A stretch of 64,000 nucleotides of DNA, taken from NCBI GenBank assembly GCA_022843025.1, contig JALHOL010000009.1, positions 62,001-126,000 on the forward strand. Reading direction: 5' to 3'. The translations under genes were made by a program, and so were the position numbers. The stretch is from Paracoccaceae bacterium (GTDB lineage Bacteria; Pseudomonadota; Alphaproteobacteria; Rhodobacterales; Rhodobacteraceae). The first letter of the stretch is position 1; each line of letters begins with the position of its first letter. Under the pieces are notes generated by a model. It saw nothing but the letters and a program-made list of their open reading frames with translations, ran no database searches and was not told where the DNA came from. This document shows, in pieces, positions 47,493-55,544 of the stretch.

Positions 47493-48356
47493 ATGACACG
47501 CCCCTTCCGTTCGGTTCTGTACATTCCGGGGTCAAAGGAGCGGGCGCTGGAGAAGGCGCGCGATCTGGCGGCAGATGCGATCATCTTTGATCTGGAGGAT
47601 GCGGTCGCCCCGGAAGAGAAGGCGGCGGCGCGGGTCACGTTGGCGCGGTTTCTGGAGGAAGTGGATTACGGCCCGCGCGTGCGGATCGTGCGGATCAACG
47701 GCTTTGATACCGAATGGGGGCGCGCGGATGCGGCGGCCTTTGCCAACCATCCCGGCGCGGATGCGGTGCTGGTGCCCAAGGTGAACAGCCCTGCCGATCT
47801 GGATGCGGTTGCGGCCGTGGCGGAGGACAAGCCGCTTTGGGCGATGATGGAGACGGCGGCGGGGATGCTGAACGCCGCCGCGATTGCCGCCCATCCCCGG
47901 CTGGAGGGGATGGTCATGGGGACCAACGATCTGGGGCGCGAGTTGAACAGCCGGTTCCGGGCGGACCGCCTGCCGATGATGGCGGGGCTGGGGCTGTGCC
48001 TGCTGGCGGCAAAGGCGCAGGGCCGGGTGATCGTGGACGGGGTTTACAACGCCTTCAAGGATGAGGCGGGATTGCGGGCCGAATGCGAGCAGGGCCGGGA
48101 TATGGGATTTGACGGCAAGACGCTGATCCATCCGGCGCAGTTGGAGATTGCCAACGCGGCCTTTGCCCCGAGTGCCGACGAAATCGCCCTGGCCGAACGG
48201 CAGATTGCCGCCTTCAACGCCGCGCGGGGGCAGCGGCAGGGTGTGGCCGTGCTGGACGGGCGGATCGTGGAAAACATGCATGTGGCGACGGCGCAGGGCA
48301 TTTTGGCGCGTGCGCGGGCAATCGAGGTGGGGGCGATTGCGGCGGGGGCCGATTGA
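47493..48356 (+). CDS. mcl2: (3S)-malyl-CoA thioesterase, CitE/HpcH family
   Basis: 287 residues of the HpcH/HpaI aldolase/CitE fold: RSVLYIPGSKERALEKA (CoA-binding N-terminus), IIFDLEDAVAPEEK (metal site), VRINGFDTEW, WAMMETAAGMLN and MGTNDLGREL, then FDGKTLIHPAQL. R. sphaeroides has two such proteins: Mcl1 (about 318 residues, lyase) and Mcl2 (about 285 residues, thioesterase). Length and position near mch and sdh, as remembered for R. sphaeroides, favour Mcl2. It would hydrolyse (3S)-malyl-CoA to malate and CoA at the end of the ethylmalonyl-CoA pathway. Lyase activity cannot be ruled out from sequence. Confidence 0.85.
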   Translation: MTRPFRSVLYIPGSKERALEKARDLAADAIIFDLEDAVAPEEKAAARVTLARFLEEVDYGPRVRIVRINGFDTEWGRADAAAFANHPGADAVLVPKVNSPADLDAVAAVAEDKPLWAMMETAAGMLNAAAIAAHPRLEGMVMGTNDLGRELNSRFRADRLPMMAGLGLCLLAAKAQGRVIVDGVYNAFKDEAGLRAECEQGRDMGFDGKTLIHPAQLEIANAAFAPSADEIALAERQIAAFNAARGQRQGVAVLDGRIVENMHVATAQGILARARAIEVGAIAAGAD

Positions 48357-48423
48357 AGGCAGGGTGCGCAGCAGGATTGACCCCGCCGGACCCCCCCACT
48401 CGAAACCCAATGAGGACTGACCC

Positions 48424-48972
48424 ATGACCCTGCTGATCCTTGGCGTAGCTTTGTGGTGGGCTGCCCATCTGTTCAAACGCATGGCACCCGATGCGCGGGC
48501 GCGGCTGGGTGATCCCGGGAAGGGGATCGTGGCGGTGGCGGTGCTGGCATCTGTCGTGCTGATGTATATCGGCTATGGCGCGGCAAAGGCGGATGCGGCG
48601 GTCTGGTGGGGACGGTCGCCCGCCATGGTGGGGATCAACAACCTGCTGATGGTGCTGGCGGTTTACCTTTATGCGGCATCGGGTGCGAAATCGGCGCTGG
48701 CGCGGAAGATCCGGCATCCGCAACTGACGGCAGTGAAGACATGGGCGGTGGCGCATCTGCTGGTGAATGGCGATCTGCCGTCGTTCATCCTGTTTGGCGG
48801 GCTGCTGGCCTGGGCGGTGGTGTCGGTCATCCTGATCAACCGCGCGCAACGGGAGTGGACGCCGCCGGTGGCCAAGCCGGGCGCCGAGGTGAAGGCCATC
48901 GTGGCGACGGTGGTGGTCACGGTGGTGGTGATGCTGATCCACAACTGGCTGGGCTATCAGCCCTGGGGTTGA
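48424..48972 (+). CDS. NnrU family membrane protein
   Basis: 182 residues with about five membrane segments. Family marks include LGVALWWAAHLFKRMAP near the N-terminus and HPQLTAVKTWAVAHLLVNGD (conserved H and W/HL positions) in the middle. NnrU proteins were named from denitrification loci, but related proteins occur widely. Here it is flanked by ethylmalonyl-CoA pathway genes and no nitrogen-oxide genes. It follows mcl2 after 67 bp and precedes the DUF1737 gene by 15 bp, so it is likely part of one operon with mcl2 and mch. Confidence 0.88.
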   Translation: MTLLILGVALWWAAHLFKRMAPDARARLGDPGKGIVAVAVLASVVLMYIGYGAAKADAAVWWGRSPAMVGINNLLMVLAVYLYAASGAKSALARKIRHPQLTAVKTWAVAHLLVNGDLPSFILFGGLLAWAVVSVILINRAQREWTPPVAKPGAEVKAIVATVVVTVVVMLIHNWLGYQPWG

Positions 48973-48987
48973 TTGGGGGATAAAGGG

Positions 48988-49191
48988 ATGAAGCTGTATC
49001 GGTTCCTGTCCGAGGATGACACGTCGGCCTTTTGCCATAAGGTGACGGCGGCGCTGAACAAGGGCTGGGCGCTGCATGGCGCGCCCACCTATGCCTTTGA
49101 TGCGGCGCGTGGCGTGATGCGCTGCGGGCAGGCGGTGGTGAAGGATGTGCCCGGCACCTATACGCCGGATGTGAAACTGGGCGAGCAGTAA
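48988..49191 (+). CDS. DUF1737 domain protein
   Basis: 67 residues: MKLYRFLSEDDTSAFCHKV, then ALNKGWALHGAPTYAFD and AVVKDV, the whole of the short DUF1737 domain found in sucrose-associated and other small proteins. The start is the ATG at 48988; an in-frame TTG five codons earlier is less likely. It lies between nnrU-like and mch, with 18 bp to the latter. Function unknown; small size and operon position suggest an accessory role. Confidence 0.85.
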   Translation: MKLYRFLSEDDTSAFCHKVTAALNKGWALHGAPTYAFDAARGVMRCGQAVVKDVPGTYTPDVKLGEQ

Positions 49192-49209
49192 GGCGGGCGG
49201 CCTGTGGGA

Positions 49210-50247
49210 ATGATGATGAAGACCAATCCGGGGCGGTTTCTTGAGGATTACAGGCTGGGTGAGGTGATCATCCATGCCGTGCCGCGGACGGTGAGCGGCG
49301 GGGAGCGGGCGCTGTACCATGCGCTCTATCCCGCGCGTCATGCGCTGTATTCATCGGATGAATTCGCGCGGGCCTGCGGTTTGCCAGCATCCCCCATGGA
49401 TGACCTGATCGCCTTTCATACGGTGTTCGGCAAGACGGTGCCGGATGTCAGCCTGAATGCGGTGGCGAATTTGGGCTATGCCGAGGGGCGGTGGCTGGCC
49501 CCGGTCTGGCCCGGCGATACGCTTCGGTCGGAATCGACTGTGATCGGGTTGAAGGAAAATTCGAACGGCAAATCCGGCGTGGTCTATGTGCGGACGCGCG
49601 GGATGAACCAGGGCGGCGTGGTGGTTTTGGATTATGTGCGCTGGGTGATGGTGAAGAAGGCGCGGCTGGACGCACCGGCACCCGAGGCGGTGGTGCCCGT
49701 GTTGGCCCCGGCGGTGGCGGCCGAGGCGCTGGTGGTGCCGGAGGGGCTGAATTTCAGCCGCTATGATTTCGCGCTAGCCGGGGAGCCGCATCGCTGGGGC
49801 GACTATGCGGTGGGCGAGCGGATCGACCATGTCGATGGCATCACCATCGAGGAGGCCGAGCATATGCTGGCCACGCGGTTGTGGCAGAACACCAGCAAGG
49901 TGCATTTCGACGTGACCCAGCGCGAGGATGGGCGGCGGCTCATCTATGGCGGGCATGTGATTTCACTGGCGCGGACGCTGTCGTTCAACGGGTTGGCCAA
50001 TGCGCAGATGATCGTGGCGCTGAACGCGGGGGCGCATGCGAACCCCTGTTTCGTGGGCGATACGGTGCGGGCGTGGTCAGAGGTGCTGGACCGGGCCGAG
50101 ACATCGGCGCCGGGCGTGGGCGCGCTGCGGTTGCGTCTGGTGGCGGTGAAGCAGGGGGCAGAGCCCTTTGCCCTGCGCGGGGCGGATGGGAAATACCTGC
50201 CCGAGGTGCTGCTGGATCTGGATTACTGGGCGTTGGTGCCGCTGTGA
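49210..50247 (+). CDS. mch: Mesaconyl-CoA hydratase (MaoC double hotdog)
   Basis: 345 residues from the first of three successive ATGs (a GTG at 49204 is possible). Two MaoC-like hotdog domains: the first begins RFLEDYRLGEVIIHAVPRTV; the second contains the segment QNTSKVHFDVTQ and the glycine-rich YGGHVISLARTL. Length and context match Mch of the ethylmalonyl-CoA pathway, which hydrates mesaconyl-C1-CoA to beta-methylmalyl-CoA. It forms a unit with mcl2, the NnrU gene and the DUF1737 gene on the same strand. A plain enoyl-CoA hydratase is the only alternative, made unlikely by mcl2 next door. Confidence 0.88.
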   Translation: MMMKTNPGRFLEDYRLGEVIIHAVPRTVSGGERALYHALYPARHALYSSDEFARACGLPASPMDDLIAFHTVFGKTVPDVSLNAVANLGYAEGRWLAPVWPGDTLRSESTVIGLKENSNGKSGVVYVRTRGMNQGGVVVLDYVRWVMVKKARLDAPAPEAVVPVLAPAVAAEALVVPEGLNFSRYDFALAGEPHRWGDYAVGERIDHVDGITIEEAEHMLATRLWQNTSKVHFDVTQREDGRRLIYGGHVISLARTLSFNGLANAQMIVALNAGAHANPCFVGDTVRAWSEVLDRAETSAPGVGALRLRLVAVKQGAEPFALRGADGKYLPEVLLDLDYWALVPL

Positions 50248-50274
50248 GCGGGCGTGTGATCACAAAATCCCGCT
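50247..50274. promoter_or_regulatory. Single TGTGATCACA site inside a hairpin
   Basis: TGTGATCACA at 50255-50264 lies in the loop of a stem AGCGGG (50247-50252) / CCCGCT (50269-50274), directly after the mch stop and 47 bp before the DUF4344 gene. It shares the palindrome of the suc and sdh promoters but has no 21-bp partner. Confidence 0.55.
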
Positions 50275-50310
50275 TGATCGGTGCGTTGCTTTCGGCATGA
50301 TGGCGGCACC

Positions 50311-51120
50311 ATGTTGCGTGTGACCTGTTCCCTTTTGCTGTACCTGTCGCTGGCCTTTGGGGCGGCGGCGGAAGGCCTTGGCTTCAAGGGGGCGGAGAAG
50401 GCCGTTGTCGCGCCGGAAGGCGAGGCGCTGGCCGGGGAAGAGCTGGAGCTGACCGATGCCGAATGGCATGTCCGCGATGTGATGCTGTCGATCTTTTATC
50501 ACGAGCTGGGCCATGCGCTGATCGACGTGATGCAACTGCCGGTGCTGGGGCTGGAAGAGGACGCGGCGGATGTGCTGTCGGTCGTGATGATCGACCGGCT
50601 GTGGGATGCCGAATCGTCCGAGGCGAAGGTGGCGGCGGCGGCGGATTTCTGGTGGACAAGTGCGATCGAGACGGCGGAAGCGGGCTATGAGCCGGCTTTC
50701 TGGGGCGTCCATTCGCCCGATGAGCGGCGCTATTTCACCTATCTTTGCCTGTATTACGGGGGCGCGCCCGAAGAACGCGAGGCGCTGGCGCAGGACTATG
50801 GCCTGCCCGAAGACCGCGCGGTGACCTGTCCGGATGAGTTCGACCTGGCCGCCGCGTCCTGGGGCGTTTATCTGGACGAGCTGGAGGCGGCGGGGCCGGG
50901 TGAAAGCCTTGTATGGCAGGGCGAGGCAGAGCCCGCGGATTATGTCGAGGCGGCGATTCTGGAAGAGGTGGACTACCTGAATTCCATCTGGACGCTGCCG
51001 GAACCCGTGGGCGTGCAGGTTGCGCCCTGCGAAGAGGCGAACGCCTTTTACGACCCCGAGGCGAAGATGATCACCATGTGCAGCGAGATGGCGGAGTATA
51101 TCCTGTCCACGGCGCCGTGA
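50311..51120 (+). CDS. DUF4344 secreted zinc metallopeptidase
   Basis: 269 residues with a signal peptide (LLLYLSLAFGAAAEGLGF). HELGH at 64-68 gives the zincin HExxH motif, followed after about 20 residues by GLEEDAADVLSVVM, which supplies the probable third ligand, as in DUF4344 proteins. Cysteines in TYLCLYYG and VTCPDEFD and a second pair further on suggest disulfides. The start is the ATG at 50311, since the earlier frame start has no signal-peptide character. Secreted to the periplasm; substrate unknown. It lies between mch and the sdh promoter and is preceded by a single TGTGATCACA site. Confidence 0.82.
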   Translation: MLRVTCSLLLYLSLAFGAAAEGLGFKGAEKAVVAPEGEALAGEELELTDAEWHVRDVMLSIFYHELGHALIDVMQLPVLGLEEDAADVLSVVMIDRLWDAESSEAKVAAAADFWWTSAIETAEAGYEPAFWGVHSPDERRYFTYLCLYYGGAPEEREALAQDYGLPEDRAVTCPDEFDLAAASWGVYLDELEAAGPGESLVWQGEAEPADYVEAAILEEVDYLNSIWTLPEPVGVQVAPCEEANAFYDPEAKMITMCSEMAEYILSTAP

Positions 51121-51347
51121 TGGTTTGCCCGGTTAGGGTTAAAGTGTGATCACAAATTTTTCTGGCGTGATCACAAATCAAAGAATCTTGGTCGTTTAGC
51201 GCCAACAGGCTGCAACTGCGGCGTTCTGATGCGTGACTTGCCTTCAAAAAACGCTATTCAACCGTAGTATAAGACAAAGGATGCGCGCCCGCCGGTGCGG
51301 ACCGATCATCGGACCGGATGGGCAAGCCAGCGACGAAGGGAACGAAG
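51121..51347 (+). promoter_or_regulatory. sdh promoter region with paired GTGATCAC palindromes
   Basis: TGTGATCACA at 51145-51154 and CGTGATCACA at 51166-51175 have centres 21 bp apart, the same spacing as upstream of sucC. A -10-like TATAAG at 51268-51273 has a weak TTCAAA 19 bp before it. The sites lie about 100 bp upstream of that -10, a position that would suit activation or looping. Confidence 0.65.
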
Positions 51348-51731
51348 ATGGCTGATGTGAAGCGGGTTGAACGGCCCCTGTCGCCGCATTTGCAGATCTA
51401 CCGCCCGCAACTGACCTCGATCACGTCGATCCTTACGCGGATCACGGGGAACGGGTTGATCGTGGGAACGGTGCTTGCGGTGTGGTGGTTGCTGGCGGCA
51501 GCGACATCGGCGGAATACTTCGCCATTGCCGATGCGGTGGCGACAAGCTGGTTCGGTGATCTGGTGTTCACGCTGTCGGCCTGGGCGCTGTGGTATCACT
51601 ATCTGGCGGGGTTGCGGCATCTGGTGTTCGATGCGGGCAAGGGGCTGGACATTCCCACGGCAGAAAAGCTGGGCTGGGGCTGCATCATCGGATCGGTCGT
51701 GCTGACCATCCTGACCGTCATCATCGTATAA
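51348..51731 (+). CDS. sdhC: Succinate dehydrogenase cytochrome b556 subunit
   Basis: 127 residues with three membrane helices. RPLSPHLQIYRPQLTSITS is the family signature before helix 1, and the heme-ligand histidine lies in AGLRHLVFDAGKG. The start is the ATG at 51348 with AAGGGA upstream. It anchors SdhAB and forms the quinone site with SdhD. First gene of sdhCDA-x-y-sdhB. Confidence 0.95.
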   Translation: MADVKRVERPLSPHLQIYRPQLTSITSILTRITGNGLIVGTVLAVWWLLAAATSAEYFAIADAVATSWFGDLVFTLSAWALWYHYLAGLRHLVFDAGKGLDIPTAEKLGWGCIIGSVVLTILTVIIV

Positions 51732-51743
51732 GGGGGGCGGGAG

Positions 51744-52115
51744 ATGCGTTATCTGACCGACCGCAAGCGCGCCGTGGGAAAAGGCGCGTCGCATACCGGG
51801 ACCGAGCATCATTGGCAGATGCAGGTGAGCGCGGTGGCGCTGGCCTTTCTGCTGCCCATCTGGGTGTTCATCTTTGGCCGGGCGCTGGGGCAGGGGCATG
51901 AGGCGGTGCTGGCCACCTTTGCGCGGCCGTTCCCGGCGATCGTGACGGCGCTGGTGCTGTTTGTTTCGATGCGCCATTTCGCCAAGGGCGCGCAGATGAT
52001 GATCGAAGATTACGCCAAGGGGCATACCCGCAAGGCGCTGGTCATCGCGGCGATTTCACTTTCCTACGTGGTGATGGCGACGGGGTTCTATGCCCTTGTC
52101 CGCATCGCGATCTGA
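51744..52115 (+). CDS. sdhD: Succinate dehydrogenase membrane anchor subunit
   Basis: 123 residues with three hydrophobic helices. The loop [19 protein letters not shown] matches the alphaproteobacterial SdhD consensus, with the quinone-site Asp-Tyr pair, and [15 protein letters not shown] precedes helix 1. It lies 12 bp after sdhC and 11 bp before sdhA. Confidence 0.93.
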   Translation: MRYLTDRKRAVGKGASHTGTEHHWQMQVSAVALAFLLPIWVFIFGRALGQGHEAVLATFARPFPAIVTALVLFVSMRHFAKGAQMMIEDYAKGHTRKALVIAAISLSYVVMATGFYALVRIAI

Positions 52116-52126
52116 TTGGGGCTGAC

Positions 52127-53929
52127 ATGACGGCTTATCCGTACGAAGTGCATGACTATGACGTGGTTGTCGTGGGGGCTGGCGGTGCCGGTCTGCGCGC
52201 GACGCTGGGCATGGCAGAACAGGGGCTGCGCACGGCCTGCGTGACGAAGGTGTTCCCGACGCGGTCGCACACAGTGGCGGCGCAGGGCGGGATCGCGGCG
52301 TCCCTTGGGAACATGGGGCCGGATTCGTGGCAATGGCACATGTACGACACCGTGAAAGGGTCGGACTGGCTGGGCGATACGGATGCGATGGAGTATCTGG
52401 CGCGCGAGGCCCCCAAGGCGGTGTATGAGCTAGAGCATTACGGGGTTCCGTTTTCCCGCACGGAAGAGGGCAAGATCTATCAGCGCCCCTTTGGCGGCCA
52501 CACGACCGAGTTCGGCGAAGGCCCGCCGGTGCAGCGCACCTGTGCGGCGGCGGACCGGACGGGGCATGCGATCCTGCACACGCTGTATGGGCAATCCCTG
52601 AAGAACAACGCCGAGTTCTTCATCGAGTATTTCGCGCTGGACCTGATCATCACGGATGGGGCCTGCACGGGCGTCGTGGCGTGGAAGTTGGACGATGGCA
52701 CGATCCATGTGTTCAACGCCAAGATGGTGGTGCTGGCGACGGGCGGCTATGGCCGGGCCTATTTCAGCGCGACCTCTGCCCATACCTGCACGGGCGATGG
52801 TGGCGGGATGGTGGCGCGGGCCGGTTTGCCGTTGCAGGACATGGAATTCGTGCAGTTCCACCCGACGGGGATCTACGGCTCCGGCTGTCTGATCACCGAA
52901 GGCGCGCGTGGCGAGGGCGGCTATCTGACCAACGCCAATGGCGAGCGGTTCATGGAACGCTATGCGCCGCATTACAAGGATCTGGCGCCGCGTGACTATG
53001 TCAGCCGCTGCATGACGCTGGAGATTCGCGAAGGCCGGGGCGTGGGCGCGAATGGCGACCACATCCACCTGCACCTGAACCACTTGCCCAAGGAGACGCT
53101 GGATCTCCGCCTGCCGGGGATTTCAGAATCGGCGCGCATCTTTGCGGGGGTGGACCTGACGAAAGAGCCGATCCCGGTTCTGCCGACGGTGCATTACAAC
53201 ATGGGCGGTATACCGACGAACTACTGGGGTGAGGTGTTGAACCCCACTGCGGAAAGCCCGGATGCGGTGTTCCCCGGCCTGATGGCGGTGGGTGAGGCGG
53301 GCTGTGCCTCAGTGCATGGCGCGAACCGGCTGGGATCAAACTCCTTGATCGACCTTGTGGTGTTCGGCCGTGCGGCGGCCATTCGCGCCGGGCAGATCGT
53401 GGATCCGAAAACGCCAGTGCCGGCGGTGAACAAGGCCGAGGTGGACAAGGCGCTGACGCGGTTCGACGCGACGCGCCATGCCAACGGCGCCACGCCCACG
53501 GCGGCCCTGCGGTTGGAGATGCAGCGCACGATGCAGGCGGATGCGGCGGTGTTCCGTACCGAAGCGACGCTGGCGGAGGGCGAGAAGAAGATGACCGCGA
53601 TTGCGGGCAAGATGGGCGATATCAAGGTGACCGACCGGTCGCTGGTCTGGAACAGCGATCTGATGGAGACGCTGGAACTGGGCAACCTGATGCCCAATGC
53701 GCTGGCCACGATCTATGGCGCGCATGCCCGGACGGAATCGCGCGGTGCGCATGCGCATGAGGATCACCCGACGCGGGATGATGCCAACTGGCGCAAGCAT
53801 TCGCTGGCCTGGGTGGATGGCGACAAGGTGCGGCTGGACTATCGCGCCGTGCATACCGCGCCGTTGACGACGGAAGCGGAAGGCGGGATCAGCCTGAAGA
53901 AGATCGCCCCTGCAGAGCGGAAGTTCTGA
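52127..53929 (+). CDS. sdhA: Succinate dehydrogenase flavoprotein subunit
   Basis: 600 residues. FAD-binding [20 protein letters not shown], the histidine for covalent FAD attachment in [17 protein letters not shown], substrate-site [20 protein letters not shown], and the C-terminal [18 protein letters not shown]. It oxidises succinate to fumarate on the cytoplasmic side of the membrane. The gene for SdhB follows only after two small lipoprotein genes. Confidence 0.97.
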   Translation: MTAYPYEVHDYDVVVVGAGGAGLRATLGMAEQGLRTACVTKVFPTRSHTVAAQGGIAASLGNMGPDSWQWHMYDTVKGSDWLGDTDAMEYLAREAPKAVYELEHYGVPFSRTEEGKIYQRPFGGHTTEFGEGPPVQRTCAAADRTGHAILHTLYGQSLKNNAEFFIEYFALDLIITDGACTGVVAWKLDDGTIHVFNAKMVVLATGGYGRAYFSATSAHTCTGDGGGMVARAGLPLQDMEFVQFHPTGIYGSGCLITEGARGEGGYLTNANGERFMERYAPHYKDLAPRDYVSRCMTLEIREGRGVGANGDHIHLHLNHLPKETLDLRLPGISESARIFAGVDLTKEPIPVLPTVHYNMGGIPTNYWGEVLNPTAESPDAVFPGLMAVGEAGCASVHGANRLGSNSLIDLVVFGRAAAIRAGQIVDPKTPVPAVNKAEVDKALTRFDATRHANGATPTAALRLEMQRTMQADAAVFRTEATLAEGEKKMTAIAGKMGDIKVTDRSLVWNSDLMETLELGNLMPNALATIYGAHARTESRGAHAHEDHPTRDDANWRKHSLAWVDGDKVRLDYRAVHTAPLTTEAEGGISLKKIAPAERKF

Positions 53930-54057
53930 TGATGGGTTCGGCGTGGCAGGGGTCATCGGCAGGGAAGCGCCCGTTTGGCGCGGGCCTTGGCCCGGGGGTC
54001 TGCGGCGCTGGCGCGGGCTGTGGCAGGGTGGAACCTTCTGACACAGGAGGTTCCGTG

Positions 54058-54393
54058 ATGCCCCGTTCCCTTGCGCGTTTTGGTGTTCCCGTTCTGGTTG
54101 GTGCCAGCATATTGCTGGCGGCCTGTTCGCCGCAGGACATGGCCGACAAGATCGGGCGGCGTACGGCGGAAACCGTGGTGCGGCCGATCGTCGATGATCG
54201 GCTGGCCGGGCCGCAGGCCGATGCGGCGACGCGCTGCGTGGTGCAGAATGCAAGCGCTGCCGAAGTGCAGACCTTGGCGCGGGATGTGGGCGTCTATGCC
54301 GGGACATCGACCGAGGCGACAGTCTGGGCCATCGTGGCGCGCAGCGAGACGCAAAGCTGCCTTGCGGCGGCTGGCGTGGCGTTGGGGGCATAG
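54058..54393 (+). CDS. Small lipoprotein between sdhA and sdhB
   Basis: 111 residues. A signal peptide with lipobox ends at SILLAACSPQD, so the mature protein should be lipid-anchored at the cysteine. The mature part is helical, with DKIGRRTAETVVRPIVDDR and two further cysteines (TRCVVQ and SCLAAAG). AGGAGG lies 8 bp before the ATG. It is set in the sdh operon 128 bp after sdhA and 2 bp before another lipoprotein gene. Function unknown; similar small genes inside sdh operons occur in Rhodobacteraceae, as far as I recall. Confidence 0.8.
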   Translation: MPRSLARFGVPVLVGASILLAACSPQDMADKIGRRTAETVVRPIVDDRLAGPQADAATRCVVQNASAAEVQTLARDVGVYAGTSTEATVWAIVARSETQSCLAAAGVALGA

Positions 54394-54395
54394 CG

Positions 54396-54689
54396 ATGCG
54401 CGCGCTGGTCCTGTTGCCGATTGTGGCGCTGGCGGCCTGCGGGCCGATCCCGGTGGACCGGGCCGAGCAGCAATGCCTGGACCGGGCGCAACTGGCGGCC
54501 AAACCACGAGGCGAGGTCAGCGCCGGGGTCACATCGAATGGCGGGCCAAAGACACGGCTGAAGGTTGAGGTGTCGTCCGACTTCATCCTTGGGCGCGATC
54601 CTTCGGCGATCTTTGAGACCTGCGTCTATCAGAAATCCGGGCAGCCGCCGACGCGGCCGCTCTACTCATTCCCGGAATGGAGGGGATAA
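54396..54689 (+). CDS. Second small lipoprotein between sdhA and sdhB
   Basis: 97 residues with a lipobox at [11 protein letters not shown]. The mature section has [19 protein letters not shown] and ends in [20 protein letters not shown], probably a beta-rich fold with one disulfide. It starts 2 bp after the previous lipoprotein stop and ends 4 bp before the sdhB start, so it is tightly coupled to sdhB. Unrecognised. A link with complex II assembly would have to act from the periplasm, which is unproven. Confidence 0.8.
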   Translation: MRALVLLPIVALAACGPIPVDRAEQQCLDRAQLAAKPRGEVSAGVTSNGGPKTRLKVEVSSDFILGRDPSAIFETCVYQKSGQPPTRPLYSFPEWRG

Positions 54690-54693
54690 CCCG

Positions 54694-55470
54694 ATGGTTC
54701 AGTTCACGCTTCCCAAGAACAGCAAGGTCCGCACGGGCAAGACATGGCCCAAGCCTGCGGGGGGCAATGTCCGCAAGTTTCAGGTCTATCGCTGGAACCC
54801 CGATGATGGGGAAAACCCGCGGGTGGATACCTATTTCGTGGATATGGACAGCTGCGGGCCGATGGTTCTGGACGCGCTGATCAAGATCAAGACCGAGATT
54901 GATCCGACGCTGACCTTCCGCCGGTCCTGCCGGGAGGGGATTTGCGGGTCTTGCGCGATGAACATTGGCGGGATCAACACGCTGGCCTGCATCTATGGGC
55001 TGGATGAGGTGAAGGGGGATGTGAAGATCTATCCGCTGCCGCACCTGCCGGTGATCAAGGATCTGGTGCCGGACCTGACGCATTTCTATGCCCAGCATGC
55101 CAGCATCATGCCGTGGCTGGAGACCAAGACGAACCGCCCGGCCAAGGAGTGGCGGCAGTCGATCGAGGATCGCAAGAAGCTGGACGGGCTTTATGAATGC
55201 GTGATGTGCGCGTCGTGCAGCACCTCTTGCCCGTCTTACTGGTGGAATGGCGACAAGTATCTGGGGCCGGCGGCGCTGCTACATGCCTATCGCTGGATCA
55301 TCGATAGCCGTGATGAGGCGACGCCGGAGCGGCTGGATCAGCTGGAAGATCCGTTCAAGCTGTATCGCTGCCACACGATCATGAATTGCGCCAAGACCTG
55401 CCCCAAGGGGCTGAACCCGGCCAAGGCGATTGCAGAGATCAAGAAGATGATGGTGGAGCGGGTGGTGTAA
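54694..55470 (+). CDS. sdhB: Succinate dehydrogenase iron-sulfur subunit
   Basis: 258 residues. [2Fe-2S] ferredoxin domain with [16 protein letters not shown] and a distal cysteine in NTLACI, then the [4Fe-4S]/[3Fe-4S] domain with [16 protein letters not shown] and [17 protein letters not shown]. It carries electrons from SdhA to the quinone. GGAGGGG precedes the ATG at 54694. It ends the sdh operon just before a strong terminator. Confidence 0.97.
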   Translation: MVQFTLPKNSKVRTGKTWPKPAGGNVRKFQVYRWNPDDGENPRVDTYFVDMDSCGPMVLDALIKIKTEIDPTLTFRRSCREGICGSCAMNIGGINTLACIYGLDEVKGDVKIYPLPHLPVIKDLVPDLTHFYAQHASIMPWLETKTNRPAKEWRQSIEDRKKLDGLYECVMCASCSTSCPSYWWNGDKYLGPAALLHAYRWIIDSRDEATPERLDQLEDPFKLYRCHTIMNCAKTCPKGLNPAKAIAEIKKMMVERVV

Positions 55471-55494
55471 CACCGCCATTCATCGGAAACAGGA

Positions 55495-55530
55495 AAGGCC
55501 GGGGTTTGCGCCCCGGCCTTTTGGTTTTTC
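55495..55530. terminator. Bidirectional terminator between sdhB and ugd
   Basis: AAGGCCGGGG / CCCCGGCCTT, a perfect 10-bp stem with a 6-base loop, followed by TTTGGTTTTT on the plus strand. The stops of sdhB and the convergent ugd lie 24 and 15 bp away. Confidence 0.9.
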
Positions 55531-55544
55531 CGGGTGGTTTGCGT

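Noticed and set aside
48424-48972. Denitrification locus suggested by the NnrU name
   Set aside because: No nir, nor, nos or nnrS genes are nearby; the gene lies in an ethylmalonyl-CoA context.
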